Shown piece after piece: positions 25,969 to 35,755 of a stretch of 64,000 bases of DNA (its first letter is position 1; each line of letters begins with the position of its first letter). The DNA lies in NCBI RefSeq assembly GCF_026283925.1, contig NZ_JAPDPF010000005.1, positions 62,001 to 126,000 on the forward strand. Direction: 5' to 3'. A program made the position numbers and the translations under genes. A model generated the notes under the pieces. The model did no database searches. It worked only from the letters and a program-made list of their open reading frames with translations, and was not told the DNA's origin. This stretch comes from Dyella halodurans. GTDB lineage: Bacteria; Pseudomonadota; Gammaproteobacteria; Xanthomonadales; Rhodanobacteraceae.

Positions 25969-26988
25969 TTAACCGACCTTTTTCAGCGGCTCGGCAGCTG
26001 ACTTGGGCGCGTTCGCCTGCAGCCACGGCATGCGCGCACGCAGCTTGGCGCCGACCTGTTCGATTGGATGCTCGAGATCGGCCTGCTTGAACTTCTTGTA
26101 GTTCGGCAGGCCGGCCTGGTGCTCGGCAATCCAGTTGCGCGCGAAGGTGCCGTCCTGGATGTCCTTGAGCACGTCCTTCATGCGCGCCTTGGTGCCGGCG
26201 TCGATCACGCGCGGGCCGCTGACGTAGTCGCCGTACTGCGCCGTCTCGGAGACGAACTCCAGCATGCGGGCGATGCCGCCCTCGTAGAACAGGTCGACGA
26301 TCAGCTTCAGTTCGTGCAGCACTTCGTAATAGGCGATTTCCGGCTGGTAGCCGGCTTCCACCAGGGTCTCGAAACCGGCCTGCACCAGCGAGCTGGCGCC
26401 ACCGCACAACACGGCCTGTTCGCCGAACAGATCGGTCTCCGTCTCTTCCTTGAAGTCGGTCTTGATCAGCAGTGCGCGACCGCCGCCGATGCCGTCGGCA
26501 TAGGCCTTGGCCTTCGCTTCGGCGTGGCCGCTGACGTCCTGATGGATGGCCCAGATCGAGGGCACGCCGCGCCCGATTTCATACTCGCGGCGCACCAGCG
26601 CGCCCGGGCCCTTCGGCGCCACCAGGATCACGTCGATGTCGGCGCGCGGCTCGATCTGCTTGAAGTGCACGTTGAAGCCGTGCGCGAACAGCAGGGCGGC
26701 GCCGGGCTTGATGTTCGGTGCGATGGACTCGCGATACAGCGCCGGCTGCACCATGTCCGGGGTCAGCACGGCGACCAGGTCGGCGTCCTTCACCGCATCG
26801 CCGGGTTCGGCCACGGTGAAGCCTTCGGCGCGGGCCTTTTCCCACGAGGGGCCGTTCTTGCGCAGGCCCACCACGACGTCGAGGCCGGAGTCACGCAGGT
26901 TGAGGGCATGGGCACGGCCCTGGCTGCCGTAGCCGAGTACGGCGATGCGGGCCTTGGCGAGTGCGTCGTTCGAGGTCTGGCTGGTCAT
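25969..26988 (-). CDS. ilvC: Ketol-acid reductoisomerase
   Basis: A 339-residue class I (short) NADPH-dependent enzyme converting acetolactate and acetohydroxybutyrate to the dihydroxy acids. The Rossmann motif is [21 protein letters not shown], followed by LRKNGPSW. The C-terminal knotted domain contains [21 protein letters not shown] and [19 protein letters not shown] with the catalytic acidic residues. Its ATG overlaps the ilvD stop by 4 bases. Length and motifs are normal. Confidence 0.97.
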   Translation of the reverse strand: MTSQTSNDALAKARIAVLGYGSQGRAHALNLRDSGLDVVVGLRKNGPSWEKARAEGFTVAEPGDAVKDADLVAVLTPDMVQPALYRESIAPNIKPGAALLFAHGFNVHFKQIEPRADIDVILVAPKGPGALVRREYEIGRGVPSIWAIHQDVSGHAEAKAKAYADGIGGGRALLIKTDFKEETETDLFGEQAVLCGGASSLVQAGFETLVEAGYQPEIAYYEVLHELKLIVDLFYEGGIARMLEFVSETAQYGDYVSGPRVIDAGTKARMKDVLKDIQDGTFARNWIAEHQAGLPNYKKFKQADLEHPIEQVGAKLRARMPWLQANAPKSAAEPLKKVG

Positions 26989-28706
26989 GCGGTGACTCCT
27001 GCGTTCGTGTCTTCGTGGACGGTGTTGGAAGGATGGGCTGCGGAGGTGCTGCGTGATGCGGAGAGCTGGGTGACGGCGCCGTCCGAAGCGGAGCCGACCA
27101 GGCGCGCGTACTTGGCCAGTGCGCCACGGGTGACCTTGGGTGCCGGCGGCTGCCAGCTGGCGCGGCGCGCGGCGAGATCGGCGTCGGTGCTGATCTCGCG
27201 CGTATCGGCATCGATACGGATGCGATCGCCGTCGCGCAGCAAGGCAATCGGGCCGCCACGTACAGCCTCGGGCGAGATGTGGCCGACCATGTAGCCGTGG
27301 GTGGCGCCGGAGAAGCGGCCATCGGTGATCAGCGCGACGTCGTCGCCCAGGCCGCGGCCGACCAGCGCGGCGGTGACGCCGAGCATCTCGCGCATGCCAG
27401 GGCCGCCCGCGGGACCTTCGTTGCGGATGACGATGATGTCGCCCTTGGCGATGCTGCCACCCTGCACGGCGGCGAACGCCTGCTCCTCGCTTTCGAACAC
27501 GCGAGCGCGCCCTTCGAAATGATTGGCGCCCTTGCCGGCGAGCTTGAGGATGCAGCCTTCCGGCGCGAGGTTGCCGTACAGGATCGAATAGCCACCGCGC
27601 GGCTTCAGCGGCTGCGTCACTGCATGCACCACGTCCTGCTGCGCGGCACGCGGCGCGGCCGCGGCTTCTTCGAACAAGCTGCGGCCGGTGATGGTGGGGG
27701 CATCGTCGAGCATGCCCGCGGCGATCAGTTCCTGCGCCACGCGCGCGCTGCCACCGGCACCGAACATTTCGACGGCGGTATAGCGGCCACCAGGCAACAG
27801 GTCGGCGACCACCGGCGTGTGCTTGGAGGCGGGCTCAAAATCTTCCAGCGTCCACGGCGTGCCGGCTTCGCGGGCGATTGCCAGCAGGTGCAGCACGGCA
27901 TTGGTGGAGCCTGCGGTGGCGGCAACCATGCGTGCCGCATTGCGGAACGCCGTGGTGGTAAGCATGGCGCGTGGCGTGCGGCCTTCCTTAAGACATTCCA
28001 TCACCAGCTCGCCGCAGCGATACGCGGCCGCGGTCTTGGCCGGATGCGTGGCCGGAATATCGTTGAAGCCCATCGGCGACAGGCCCAGCGTGGACAGCAC
28101 CATCGCCATGGTGTTGGCGGTGAACTGGCCGCCACAGGCACCGGCGCCCGGGCAGGCATCGCGCTCGACCGAGGTCAGCTCCGCGTCGTCGATCTTGCCC
28201 GCGCCATGCGCGCCCACCGCTTCGAACACCTGCTGGATGGTGATCGGGTGGTTGTCGTGGGTGCCATGCGCAATGGTGCCGCCGTACAGCGCCACGCTGG
28301 GAATATCCAGGCGCGCCATCGCCATCGCGGCGGCGGGGATGGTCTTGTCGCAGCCGCACAGCACCACCATCGCATCCAGGCAATGGCCATCGACCGCGAG
28401 TTCGATGGAATCGGTGATCACTTCGCGACTGATCAGCGAGGCACGCATGCCCGGCGTGCCCATGGCAATGCCGTCGGTCACGGCAATGGTGTTGAACTCG
28501 ACCGGCGTGCCGCCCGCGGCACGAATGCCGGCGGCCACATGTTCGGCCAGCTCGCGCAGGTTGAGGTTGCACGGGCTGACGTTGGACCACGTATGCACCA
28601 CCGCCACCAGGGGCTTGGCGATGGCGGCATCGTCCATGCCGGTGGCGCGAAGCATGGCGCGGGCGGGTGCGCGATCGGGCCCGGTCTTGATGAGATCACT
28701 GCGCAT
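26985..28706 (-). CDS. ilvD: Dihydroxy-acid dehydratase
   Basis: A 573-residue Fe-S dehydratase of the IlvD/Edd family. The cluster-binding cysteines are in [20 protein letters not shown] and [11 protein letters not shown]; the C-terminal [15 protein letters not shown] and [18 protein letters not shown] are family hallmarks. It makes the 2-oxo acid precursors of valine and isoleucine (and of leucine via 2-oxoisovalerate). The length, near 570 with a compact middle, fits the shorter [2Fe-2S]-type enzymes, but which cluster is bound cannot be told. It starts 63 bases after leuB. Confidence 0.96.
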   Translation of the reverse strand: MRSDLIKTGPDRAPARAMLRATGMDDAAIAKPLVAVVHTWSNVSPCNLNLRELAEHVAAGIRAAGGTPVEFNTIAVTDGIAMGTPGMRASLISREVITDSIELAVDGHCLDAMVVLCGCDKTIPAAAMAMARLDIPSVALYGGTIAHGTHDNHPITIQQVFEAVGAHGAGKIDDAELTSVERDACPGAGACGGQFTANTMAMVLSTLGLSPMGFNDIPATHPAKTAAAYRCGELVMECLKEGRTPRAMLTTTAFRNAARMVAATAGSTNAVLHLLAIAREAGTPWTLEDFEPASKHTPVVADLLPGGRYTAVEMFGAGGSARVAQELIAAGMLDDAPTITGRSLFEEAAAAPRAAQQDVVHAVTQPLKPRGGYSILYGNLAPEGCILKLAGKGANHFEGRARVFESEEQAFAAVQGGSIAKGDIIVIRNEGPAGGPGMREMLGVTAALVGRGLGDDVALITDGRFSGATHGYMVGHISPEAVRGGPIALLRDGDRIRIDADTREISTDADLAARRASWQPPAPKVTRGALAKYARLVGSASDGAVTQLSASRSTSAAHPSNTVHEDTNAGVTA

Positions 28707-28769
28707 GAGGTTTCCGGGTTGAAGAGAAGGGCAGCATCGGGGCCGCGTTGGTGAAGGAGTCGATGGGTT

Positions 28770-29867
28770 TCATCCGCAGGCGCGCCCCCAGCGCAGGAAG
28801 GCCGCGGCGTGGCAGGCCTGTTCGTCGAGCGCGGACAGCACGGCTTCCAGCACCTCGGTGGTGCTTGCCTGGCCGCCGATGTCGCGCGTGTGCGGGCCGT
28901 GCTCGAGTACCTCGGCCACGGCCGCTTCGACCGCGGCGGCTTCCTGTTCCAGGTCCAGCGAGTGACGCAGCAGCATGGCGGCGGACAGGATCGTGCCAAT
29001 CGGATTGGCCACGCCCTGGCCGGCGATATCCGGTGCCGAGCCGTGGATCGGTTCGTACAGGCCGGCCTTGGCTTCGCCGATCGAGGCGGATGGCAGCAGG
29101 CCCAGTGAGCCGGCCAGCGCCGCCGCTTCGTCGGTGAGGATGTCGCCGAACAGGTTCTCGGTCACCACCACGTCGTAGCGCGATGGCTGGGTCAGCAGCA
29201 GCATGGCCATCGAATCGACCAGCTGGTGCTCCACCTTCACATCGGGATACTCAGCCGCGATGCGCTGCACCGTGCTGCGCCACAGGCGCGAGGTTTCGAG
29301 CACGTTGGCCTTGTCGACCGAGGTGACATGCTTGCGACGACCGCGCGCCAGGTTGAACGCGCGGCGCACGACGCGCTCCACCTCGGCCACGGTGTACTTG
29401 CACTCGTCGATGGCGGTATCGCTGGTGCGCGTCTTGGCGCCGAAGTAGGCGCCGCCGGTGAGCTCGCGCACGAACAGCACGTCGACGTTCTTCAGCTTTT
29501 CGTTCTTCAACGGCGACAGCGCAGCCAGCCTGGGATGCACCTGCAAGGGGCGCAGGTTGGCATACACGCCGAGCGCGGCGCGCAAGGCGAGCAGGCCCTG
29601 CTCCGGACGCACCGGCGCATTCGGGTCCGACCACTGCGGGCCGCCGACGGCGCCGAGCAGCACCGCGTCGGCTGCCTTGCAGGCCTCCAGCGAGGCGGCC
29701 GGCAAGGGTTCGCCGGTGGCGTCGATGGCGCAACCGCCAATCAGATGTTCGTCGAAATGGAAACTGTGGTCGAAGTGGGCGGCCACGGCGTCGAGCACGG
29801 TGACGGCTGCTGCGGTGACTTCAGGACCGACGCCGTCGCCCGGCAGGATGACGATCTGCGCTCTCAT
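28770..29867 (-). CDS. leuB: 3-isopropylmalate dehydrogenase
   Basis: A 365-residue NAD-dependent beta-decarboxylating dehydrogenase. The family pattern is present: [46 protein letters not shown], and the NAD-binding [26 protein letters not shown] followed by [20 protein letters not shown]. The ATG at 29867 overlaps the leuD stop by 4 bases; the long open frame beyond it overlaps leuD in another frame and is not real. The third enzyme of the leucine branch. Confidence 0.97.
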   Translation of the reverse strand: MRAQIVILPGDGVGPEVTAAAVTVLDAVAAHFDHSFHFDEHLIGGCAIDATGEPLPAASLEACKAADAVLLGAVGGPQWSDPNAPVRPEQGLLALRAALGVYANLRPLQVHPRLAALSPLKNEKLKNVDVLFVRELTGGAYFGAKTRTSDTAIDECKYTVAEVERVVRRAFNLARGRRKHVTSVDKANVLETSRLWRSTVQRIAAEYPDVKVEHQLVDSMAMLLLTQPSRYDVVVTENLFGDILTDEAAALAGSLGLLPSASIGEAKAGLYEPIHGSAPDIAGQGVANPIGTILSAAMLLRHSLDLEQEAAAVEAAVAEVLEHGPHTRDIGGQASTTEVLEAVLSALDEQACHAAAFLRWGRACG

Positions 29868-30448
29868 GCGGCTTTCTCCGTGCGTTGTTCGAAGGTGGTG
29901 ATGGCATCGGCGTGCTGTTGCAGGTAGCCGAGCTGGTCGACGCCGTTGAGCAGGCAATGGCGCGCGAACGGTTCCATCTGGAAGCGGATGCGCCCGCCGT
30001 CGGGCAAGGCGATGTACTGCTCGCGCACGTCGATGCTCAGCTCGACGCCCGGATTCGCCAGCAGCCAGCGGTGTTCGGCCTCGTCCAGCACGATGGCGAG
30101 CAGGCCGTTCTTCAGCGCGTTGTTGCGGAAGATGTCCGCGATTTCGCTGCACAGCACGGCCTGGATGCCGTAATCGAGCAAAGCCCACGGCGCATGCTCG
30201 CGCGAGGAGCCACAACCAAAGTTGCGTCCCGCGACCAGGATCGAACAGCCGGCGGCCTGCGGCTGGTTCAGCGGAAACGCTGGGTTGTCGCTGCCATCCG
30301 CCTGGTAACGCCAGTCGTTGAAGCACAGCTTGCCCAGGCCGGCACGCTCGGTGGTGGTGAGGAAGCGCGCCGGGATGATGCGGTCGGTGTCGATGTTTTC
30401 GTCCAGCAGCACGGCGGTGCGGGAGTGGAGGCGGGTGATGGGGCGCAT
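29864..30448 (-). CDS. leuD: 3-isopropylmalate dehydratase small subunit
   Basis: A 194-residue swivel subunit that works with LeuC. Typical parts are [41 protein letters not shown] and [16 protein letters not shown]. The start ATG at 30448 has GGAGG 7 bases upstream; the open frame runs back through the preceding palindromic repeat, which is not coding. It follows leuC by 172 bases that hold two inverted repeat units. Confidence 0.97.
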   Translation of the reverse strand: MRPITRLHSRTAVLLDENIDTDRIIPARFLTTTERAGLGKLCFNDWRYQADGSDNPAFPLNQPQAAGCSILVAGRNFGCGSSREHAPWALLDYGIQAVLCSEIADIFRNNALKNGLLAIVLDEAEHRWLLANPGVELSIDVREQYIALPDGGRIRFQMEPFARHCLLNGVDQLGYLQQHADAITTFEQRTEKAA

Positions 30449-30472
30449 TAAAAAACCTCCGTAGCATGAACT

Positions 30473-30603
30473 CCCTCTCCCCTCCGGGGAGAGGGTTGGG
30501 GTGAGGGGCGGGTGCTCGCGGCAGCGCTGATCGAAGCGCGCTTTGAAGTTGGACTGAGGCAAGAGCGACCCCTCACCTCGGTCCTCTCCCCGGAGGGGAG
30601 AGG
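30473..30603. repeat. Pair of inverted CTCTCCCC/GGGGAGAG palindromes
   Basis: A palindrome CCCTCTCCCCTCCGGGGAGA (continuing GGG) is at 30473-30495, and a second, inverted copy CCTCTCCCCGGAGGGGAGAG (plus G) at 30583-30603. Flanking bases (GTTGGGGTGAGGGGC after the first, GACCCCTCACCTCGGT before the second) are also mirror-related. The unit recurs at 36358 and 44544, so it is an interspersed REP-like family. Here it lies inside the leu genes, between leuC and leuD, where it could stabilise or partly terminate the message. Confidence 0.8.
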
Positions 30604-30620
30604 AAGAAAGGCTCGCGCGC

Positions 30621-32030
30621 TCATGCCGCCACCTCCGTCAAATACTCCCGCGGATCCGCAATCCGCCCCGCCAGCGCGGAAGCCGCCGCCGTCGCGGGAC
30701 TGGCCAGCACCGTGCGTGCGCCCTTGCCCTGGCGGCCTTCGAAGTTGCGATTCGAGGTGCTCACGACCAATTGCCCCGGCTGCGCCAGATCGCCATTCAT
30801 GGCGATGCACATCGAGCAACCCGGCACGCGCCACTCGGCGCCGGCCTCGGTGAAGACGTGATGCAGGCCTTCGCGCTCCGCATCGCGGCGCACCGCTTCG
30901 GAGCCGGGCACCACCAGCATGCGCACGCCGTCGGCGACGCGACGGCCGCGCATCACCTGGGCCGCCTCGCGCAGGTCGGACAGGCGCGAATTGGTGCAAC
31001 TGCCGACGAAGACCACGTCGACCGGCGTGCCCTGCATCGGCTTGCCCGCCTCGCTGCGCATATAGTCCAGCGCGCGCTTTTCCTGCGCGTTGCGCGCGGC
31101 CGGCACCGGCGTGTCCATGGCAATTGCCATGCCCGGATGGGTGCCATAGGTGACGGTGGGGCGCACCTTGCTGGCATCGATGCGCACTTCGCGGTCGTAG
31201 CGGGCGCCGTCGTCGCTGCGCAGCGCGCGCCAGCGCGCCACGGCCGCGTCCCATGCCGCGCCTTGCGGCACGCGCGGACGGCCCTTGAGCCAGTTGAAGG
31301 TGGTGTCGTCCGGCGCGATCAGGCCTGCGCGTGCACCGGCCTCGATCGACATGTTGCACACGGTCATGCGCTCATCCATCGACATCGCTTCGATCGCTTC
31401 GCCGCGGTATTCCAGGACGTAGCCGGTGCCGCCATCGACGCCGATCTCGCCGATGATGTGCAGGATCAGATCCTTTGCGCCCACGCCCGCCGGCAGCCGA
31501 CCATCCACGTGGATCGCGAAGGTCTTCGCCTTGCGTTGCAGCAGGCATTGCGTGGCCATCACATGGCCGACCTCGGTGGTGCCGATGCCGAAGGCCAGCG
31601 CGCCGAACGCACCATGCGTCGAGGTGTGGCTGTCGCCGCAGACGATGGTCATGCCCGGCTGGGTAGCGCCCAGCTCCGGACCGAACACATGCACGATGCC
31701 GCGATCGTTGCTGTCCCAGCCGTGCAGTTCGACGCCGAACTCGCGGCAGTTGGTTTCCAGTTGCGTTACCTGGGCCTTCGCTTCGGCGTTGGCGTAGGGA
31801 CGCTCGCCATCGGCACTAGCGGGCAGGGTGGGGGTCGAGTGATCCAACGTGGCCAGCATGCGATCCGGGCGGCGCAGCTTCAGGCCACGCTCGCGCAGTT
31901 CGCTGAAGGCCTGCGGCGAGGTGACTTCGTGCACCAGGTGCAGGTCGATATACAGGATGGCTGGCGTATCGGTGCTTTCCGGCGCGACCACATGCGCGTC
32001 CCACACTTTCTCGAACAGGGTCTTGGCCAT
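30621..32030 (-). CDS. leuC: 3-isopropylmalate dehydratase large subunit
   Basis: A 469-residue aconitase-family enzyme. The [4Fe-4S] ligands are Cys345 (FVGSCTNSR) and Cys405/Cys408 ([10 protein letters not shown]). N-terminal [29 protein letters not shown] and GTVNM-like [12 protein letters not shown] are standard. It isomerises 2- to 3-isopropylmalate together with LeuD. Its start overlaps the ilvE stop by one base (TAATG), so translation is probably coupled. Confidence 0.97.
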   Translation of the reverse strand: MAKTLFEKVWDAHVVAPESTDTPAILYIDLHLVHEVTSPQAFSELRERGLKLRRPDRMLATLDHSTPTLPASADGERPYANAEAKAQVTQLETNCREFGVELHGWDSNDRGIVHVFGPELGATQPGMTIVCGDSHTSTHGAFGALAFGIGTTEVGHVMATQCLLQRKAKTFAIHVDGRLPAGVGAKDLILHIIGEIGVDGGTGYVLEYRGEAIEAMSMDERMTVCNMSIEAGARAGLIAPDDTTFNWLKGRPRVPQGAAWDAAVARWRALRSDDGARYDREVRIDASKVRPTVTYGTHPGMAIAMDTPVPAARNAQEKRALDYMRSEAGKPMQGTPVDVVFVGSCTNSRLSDLREAAQVMRGRRVADGVRMLVVPGSEAVRRDAEREGLHHVFTEAGAEWRVPGCSMCIAMNGDLAQPGQLVVSTSNRNFEGRQGKGARTVLASPATAAASALAGRIADPREYLTEVAA

Positions 32031-32968
32031 TACGCGGCCTCCTGTGCGGCTTCGACTTTCACCGGCGACAACCAGCCCCAGCGGTCGGGCGTGGTGCCGT
32101 CGAACAAGCCGAAGAACGCCTTCTGCAGGGCACGCGTGATTGGGCCAGGACGTCCTGCGCCCACCTGCTTGCGGTCCACCGAGCGCACCGGCGTGATCTC
32201 GGCGGCGGTACCGGTCATGAAGATCTCGTCGGCGGTGTACAGCGCTTCGCGCGGCAGGTCGCGTTCTTCCACCGCGATGCCCAACTCGCCGGCCAGGGTG
32301 ATCACCGACTCGCGCGTGATGCCGGCTAGGATGCCGGCGCTGGTCGGCGGCGTCAGCAGCTTGCCGTTCTTCACCAGGAACAGGTTTTCGCCCGCGCCTT
32401 CGCTGAGCAGGCCGTTGTGGCCAAGGGCGATGCCTTCGGCATAGCCGCCGCGACGCGCTTCAAGCGCGATCAGCTGGCTGCTCAGGTAATTGCCGCCGGC
32501 CTTGGCCCAGCTCGGCAAGGTGTTTGGGGCCGGACGATGCCAGGACGACACGCAGACGTCGGCGCCGTGTTCGATCGCGTCGCCGAGGTAGGCACCCCAT
32601 TCCAACGCCATGATCGCCACGTCCACCGGCGAGTCGCCCTTCGGCAGCACGCCGAGGCTGCCGGCGCCGCGGAACACGATCGGCCGCACATAGGCGGACT
32701 TCATGCGGTTGGCGCGAATCAGCTCGTGGCAGGCAGCATTGATCTCGTCTTCGCTGTAGCCGATCTCGATCTCGTAGACGCGCGCGGACTCGAACAGGCG
32801 GCGCGTGTGGTCGCCGAGACGGAAATACGCCGGGCCCTGCGGCGTGGCATACACGCGCTCGCCCTCGAACACCGAGGAGCCGTAATGCAGTGCGTGGGTG
32901 CTGACATGGACGGTCGCTTCGGTCCAGGGTTTGATCTGGCCGTTGTGCCAGAGGAAGGGCGTGGTCAT
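32030..32968 (-). CDS. ilvE: Branched-chain amino acid aminotransferase
   Basis: A 312-residue fold-type IV PLP aminotransferase. The PLP lysine is Lys156 in [33 protein letters not shown] and [18 protein letters not shown] are diagnostic, and the C-terminal [16 protein letters not shown] is close to E. coli IlvE. It performs the last step for Val, Ile and Leu. The ATG at 32968 has AAGGAG 7 bases upstream. Its position between leuA and leuC puts a common-pathway gene inside the leucine genes. Confidence 0.97.
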   Translation of the reverse strand: MTTPFLWHNGQIKPWTEATVHVSTHALHYGSSVFEGERVYATPQGPAYFRLGDHTRRLFESARVYEIEIGYSEDEINAACHELIRANRMKSAYVRPIVFRGAGSLGVLPKGDSPVDVAIMALEWGAYLGDAIEHGADVCVSSWHRPAPNTLPSWAKAGGNYLSSQLIALEARRGGYAEGIALGHNGLLSEGAGENLFLVKNGKLLTPPTSAGILAGITRESVITLAGELGIAVEERDLPREALYTADEIFMTGTAAEITPVRSVDRKQVGAGRPGPITRALQKAFFGLFDGTTPDRWGWLSPVKVEAAQEAA

Positions 32969-32984
32969 CGCTAGCTCCTTGGAA

Positions 32985-34580
32985 TTACAAACCGGCGACC
33001 GCGGCCGGCTGGGGTGCCGGTGCCTGTCGCTCGATGCGGTTGACGATGGCGAGCGCGGCGTGCGCGGTCGCTTCGATGATGTCGGTGCTGACGCCGTTGC
33101 CGCGCCAGTCGCGTTCGGCATGGCGTGCGGTGAGCTGGGCCTGGCCTTGCGCATCGCCGCCTTCGCTGACGGCGCGCACCTGGAACTGGGTGACGTCCAG
33201 TGCGGTGCCGGTGGCGCGCTCGATCGCACGCAGCACCGCATCCACCGGGCCGTCGCCAATCGCCGCTTCGCCCACTTCGTGGCCGTTGTCGTGGGTCAGG
33301 CGTACCGAGGCCGAGGCGCTGCCGCCCATATGCGAGTTGGTATTGAGCTGGGTGATGCGCCAGGGGCCGGTGGCTTCCGGATCATGGCCCAGCGCAATCG
33401 CCTCCAGGTCCTCGTCATGCACTTCGCGCTTCTTGTCGGCCAGCGCCTTGAAGCGGGCGAAGATGATGTCCATCTCGCCTTCGTCCGGCGTATGGCCCAG
33501 CACCTGGAGTCGCTGGCGCAAGGCGTGGCGGCCGGAGTGCTTGCCCAGCACCAGGCGCGTCTCGCCCATGCCCACGTCCTGCGCGTGCATGATTTCGTAG
33601 GTGCCGCGATGCTTGAGCATGCCGTGCTGGTGGATGCCCGATTCGTGCGCGAACGCGTTCTCGCCCACCACCGCCTTGTTGCGCGGCACGGCCTGACCGG
33701 TGAGCTGGGTCAGCAGGCGCGAGGTGGGATACAGCTTGCGCGTATCGATGCCGGTATCGACACCAAACAGCGGGCGGCGCACGCGCAGCGCCATCACCAC
33801 TTCCTCCAGCGAGGCATTGCCGGCGCGTTCGCCGATGCCATTGATGGTGCACTCGACCTGGCGCGCGCCGGCACTGACGGCGGCCAGGCTGTTGGCGACC
33901 GCCATGCCGAGGTCGTCGTGGCAGTGTGAGGAGAAGATGACGTGCTGGTCGCGACGCACGTGCTTGAGCAGATAGGCAAAGCGCTCGGCGATTTCCGCCG
34001 GGGTCATGTAGCCGACTGTGTCCGGTGCATTGAGCGTGGTGGCGCCGGCGGCTGCCGCAGCGCTGAATACTTCGACCAGGTATTCCGGTTCGGTGCGCAT
34101 GGCGTCTTCGGCCGAAAACTCCACCTCGTGGCTCAGGGTCTTCGCGCGTTCGATGGAGGCGCAGGCAGTGTCGATGACCTGCTGCTTGCTCATGCCCAGC
34201 TTGTGCTCGCGATGCAGCGGGCTGGTCGACAGGAACAGGTGGATGCGCGAGTGGTGGGCACCCTCCAGCGCGCGGCCGGTGCTTTCGATATCGCCGGTCT
34301 GGCAGCGGGCCAGGCCGCAGATGGTGGGACCGCGCAGGGCGCGGGCGATCTCCGCCACCGCGTTGAAATCATCGGGCGAGGCATGCGGAAACCCTGCCTC
34401 GATGACGTCGATGCCCAGCGCTTCCAGCGCATGCGCCATGCGCAGCTTGGCGCGACGGTCCATCGAAAAGCCGGGCGCCTGCTCGCCATCGCGCAAGGTG
34501 GTGTCGAAGATCCGCACGCGTTCGGCCGCTACGTCCGTCACGTCGCTGTTCTCGTCTGTCGGGTTGTGCTGGTGGGTCAT
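32985..34580 (-). CDS. leuA: 2-isopropylmalate synthase
   Basis: A 531-residue enzyme committing 2-oxoisovalerate to leucine. The catalytic TIM barrel shows [49 protein letters not shown] and [18 protein letters not shown]; the C-terminal ~130 residues form the leucine-binding regulatory domain ([36 protein letters not shown]). I take the ATG at 34580 with GGAG 7 bases upstream; a GTG immediately before it (34583) is possible. It is the first structural gene of the cluster, just after the attenuator terminator. Confidence 0.96.
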   Translation of the reverse strand: MTHQHNPTDENSDVTDVAAERVRIFDTTLRDGEQAPGFSMDRRAKLRMAHALEALGIDVIEAGFPHASPDDFNAVAEIARALRGPTICGLARCQTGDIESTGRALEGAHHSRIHLFLSTSPLHREHKLGMSKQQVIDTACASIERAKTLSHEVEFSAEDAMRTEPEYLVEVFSAAAAAGATTLNAPDTVGYMTPAEIAERFAYLLKHVRRDQHVIFSSHCHDDLGMAVANSLAAVSAGARQVECTINGIGERAGNASLEEVVMALRVRRPLFGVDTGIDTRKLYPTSRLLTQLTGQAVPRNKAVVGENAFAHESGIHQHGMLKHRGTYEIMHAQDVGMGETRLVLGKHSGRHALRQRLQVLGHTPDEGEMDIIFARFKALADKKREVHDEDLEAIALGHDPEATGPWRITQLNTNSHMGGSASASVRLTHDNGHEVGEAAIGDGPVDAVLRAIERATGTALDVTQFQVRAVSEGGDAQGQAQLTARHAERDWRGNGVSTDIIEATAHAALAIVNRIERQAPAPQPAAVAGL

Positions 34581-34614
34581 CACTTAGCTCCGCTAGGCGC
34601 GTCGCAGGGGGCAA

Positions 34615-34650
34615 TAAAAAACCCCGCATCCGTTACCGGGTGCGGGGTTC
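34615..34650 (-). terminator. Attenuator terminator of the ilv-leu operon
   Basis: On the minus strand AACCCCGCA pairs with TGCGGGGTT (9 bp; plus-strand arms 34620-34628 and 34641-34649) around a 12-base loop, followed by TTTTT ATTGC. This is a textbook rho-independent terminator placed 45 bases after the leader peptide stop and 36 bases before leuA. Its 5' arm includes CCCGCACC (plus-strand 34639-34646), which is exactly complementary to GGTGCGGG at the end of the leader peptide gene (34699-34706), forming the alternative antiterminator. Confidence 0.88.
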
Positions 34651-34694
34651 TTTGGTCGTATTCAGGTTCTTTCTAGTTACCTGGACACACGCCC

Positions 34695-34832
34695 TCAGCC
34701 CGCACCTCCGTTGGTAATAAGGAGTACGAGTACAAGGGCAAGAAGGAGGTTGTTGCGAAGTCGCAGCAGTCCCGCGACCGTCGGTAGACGGATCGGTTCG
34801 GCTATGCGGTCATGGTTGCTGCGTTGCGACAT
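34695..34832 (-). CDS. ilv-leu operon leader peptide (attenuation), 45 aa
   Basis: A 45-residue open frame starting MSQRSNHDRIAEPIRLPTVA and ending NNLLLALVLVLLITNGGAG. In the stretch LLLALVLVLLI ten of eleven codons are for Leu, Val or Ile, and the leucines use CTC/CTT rather than the CTG that dominates the neighbouring genes; Val uses GTA and Ile ATT. RNA arms fit the attenuation model: ACCTCC in the first Leu codon (34745-34750) can pair with GGAGGT (34704-34709), which overlaps the antiterminator arm. A ribosome stalled at these codons would free GGTGCGGG to pair with the terminator. The ATG sits 7 bases after the -10 box with no ribosome site, so the message should be leaderless. Confidence 0.88.
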   Translation of the reverse strand: MSQRSNHDRIAEPIRLPTVAGLLRLRNNLLLALVLVLLITNGGAG

Positions 34833-34893
34833 GTGATCGAACGTAAAGGGCGTCGCTACGGGTTGTCAACAGTTTCTTTTGAAATTTTTAAGG
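34833..34893 (-). promoter_or_regulatory. Promoter of the ilv-leu operon with AT-rich UP-like element
   Basis: Minus-strand TTGACA (plus coordinates 34864-34869), an 18-base spacer and TACGTT (34840-34845, TAnnnT type) form a sigma-70 promoter. Upstream of it lies an A/T run (34871-34893; AAAAATTTCAAAAGAAA on the minus strand) unusual in this GC-rich DNA and typical of an UP element. The expected transcript start, about 7 bases past the -10, falls at the ATG of the leader peptide. Confidence 0.78.
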
Positions 34894-34965
34894 TGACGCG
34901 TTGACGATCACATTCGGACGTCCAGAAGGCCAGACACTACCAGTGCCTCCAAGGCGCTGTCGGCA

Positions 34966-35589
34966 TCAGGCCTCGGCGAGCGACTTGAGATAGTTCGCCA
35001 GGGCGCGCCGCAGTTGGGCTTGCGCCGCATTTCGCAGGCTCGCCGGTTGCTCGTTCTGCAGTGCCACTGCGGCCTTCATCAACTGCTGTACCACCATGGC
35101 CGCAGGCCGCAGATCACCGGCCGCCAGGCCGGGGGCATGAATAGCCAGGATCTGACACAGATAGTCGCGCATGCGCTGACGTATGGTGCGGGACAGCGAA
35201 GGTGGCAGCGAGCCGGCCGCTTCGGTCAGGGCCACGAAGGAAGGATGCAGGCGGCGATAGTCGGCGAAGGTGCGGATCAAGCGTGCCGCAAGTTCCTCCG
35301 TATCCCAGCCCGAAGCCTGCGCCACCAGGCGCTCCATCCGTGCATTGAGGGCCTCGCCATGCTCGACCATCAACGCTTCGGCCAACAACTCCTTGGTGGG
35401 AAAGAATTGGTACAGCGAGCCGATGGATGCCCCTGCGCGGGCGGCAATTTCGGTCATCGTGGCGGCATCGAAACCCTTTTCGGCAAAGCAGCCGGAGGCA
35501 GCTGACAGCAGCGCCGCGACACGTTCGTGCCCACGCCGCCGTTGCGGCGAGCGTCCGGCCGGGCTTGAATTACGTGAGGCCATCCTCAT
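34966..35589 (-). CDS. TetR family transcriptional regulator
   Basis: A 207-residue regulator. The N-terminal helix-turn-helix is clear: RVAALLSAASGCFAEKGFDAATMTEIAARAGASIGSLYQFFPTKELLAEAL. The C-terminal ligand domain resembles the TetR_C branch often annotated only as 'TetR'. Two ATGs (35589 and 35583) share one AGGAG; spacing favours the second slightly. It is divergent from the isochorismatase-like gene, with a 16-base perfect palindrome at its own transcription start, so autorepression and control of the neighbour are likely. Confidence 0.9.
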   Translation of the reverse strand: MRMASRNSSPAGRSPQRRRGHERVAALLSAASGCFAEKGFDAATMTEIAARAGASIGSLYQFFPTKELLAEALMVEHGEALNARMERLVAQASGWDTEELAARLIRTFADYRRLHPSFVALTEAAGSLPPSLSRTIRQRMRDYLCQILAIHAPGLAAGDLRPAAMVVQQLMKAAVALQNEQPASLRNAAQAQLRRALANYLKSLAEA

Positions 35590-35599
35590 AAACTCCTAG

Positions 35600-35650
35600 G
35601 TGAGGATATCCTCACATTGAGATCTTACCGGGCCGCTTCCAAGGCGTGAA
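35600..35650 (-). promoter_or_regulatory. TetR promoter with palindromic operator GTGAGGATATCCTCAC
   Basis: The minus-strand promoter TTCACG (35645-35650) - 17 bases - TAAGAT (35622-35627) drives the TetR gene. The perfect 16-base palindrome GTGAGGATATCCTCAC at 35600-35615 begins 6 bases after the -10 box, covering the expected transcription start, which is the classic place for an autoregulatory operator. Confidence 0.72.
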
Positions 35651-35755
35651 TCTCCCCTGGCGGAACGGTGCGGCGACAACGCATTAACTTTCACCCTGGC
35701 ATTTTGGGCAAGCCTTGGGCTGCCACGCGATGCCAAACCACGCGGAGTTACGACC

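Noticed and set aside
27279-28754. 491-codon plus-strand open frame
   Set aside because: Antisense shadow of ilvD.
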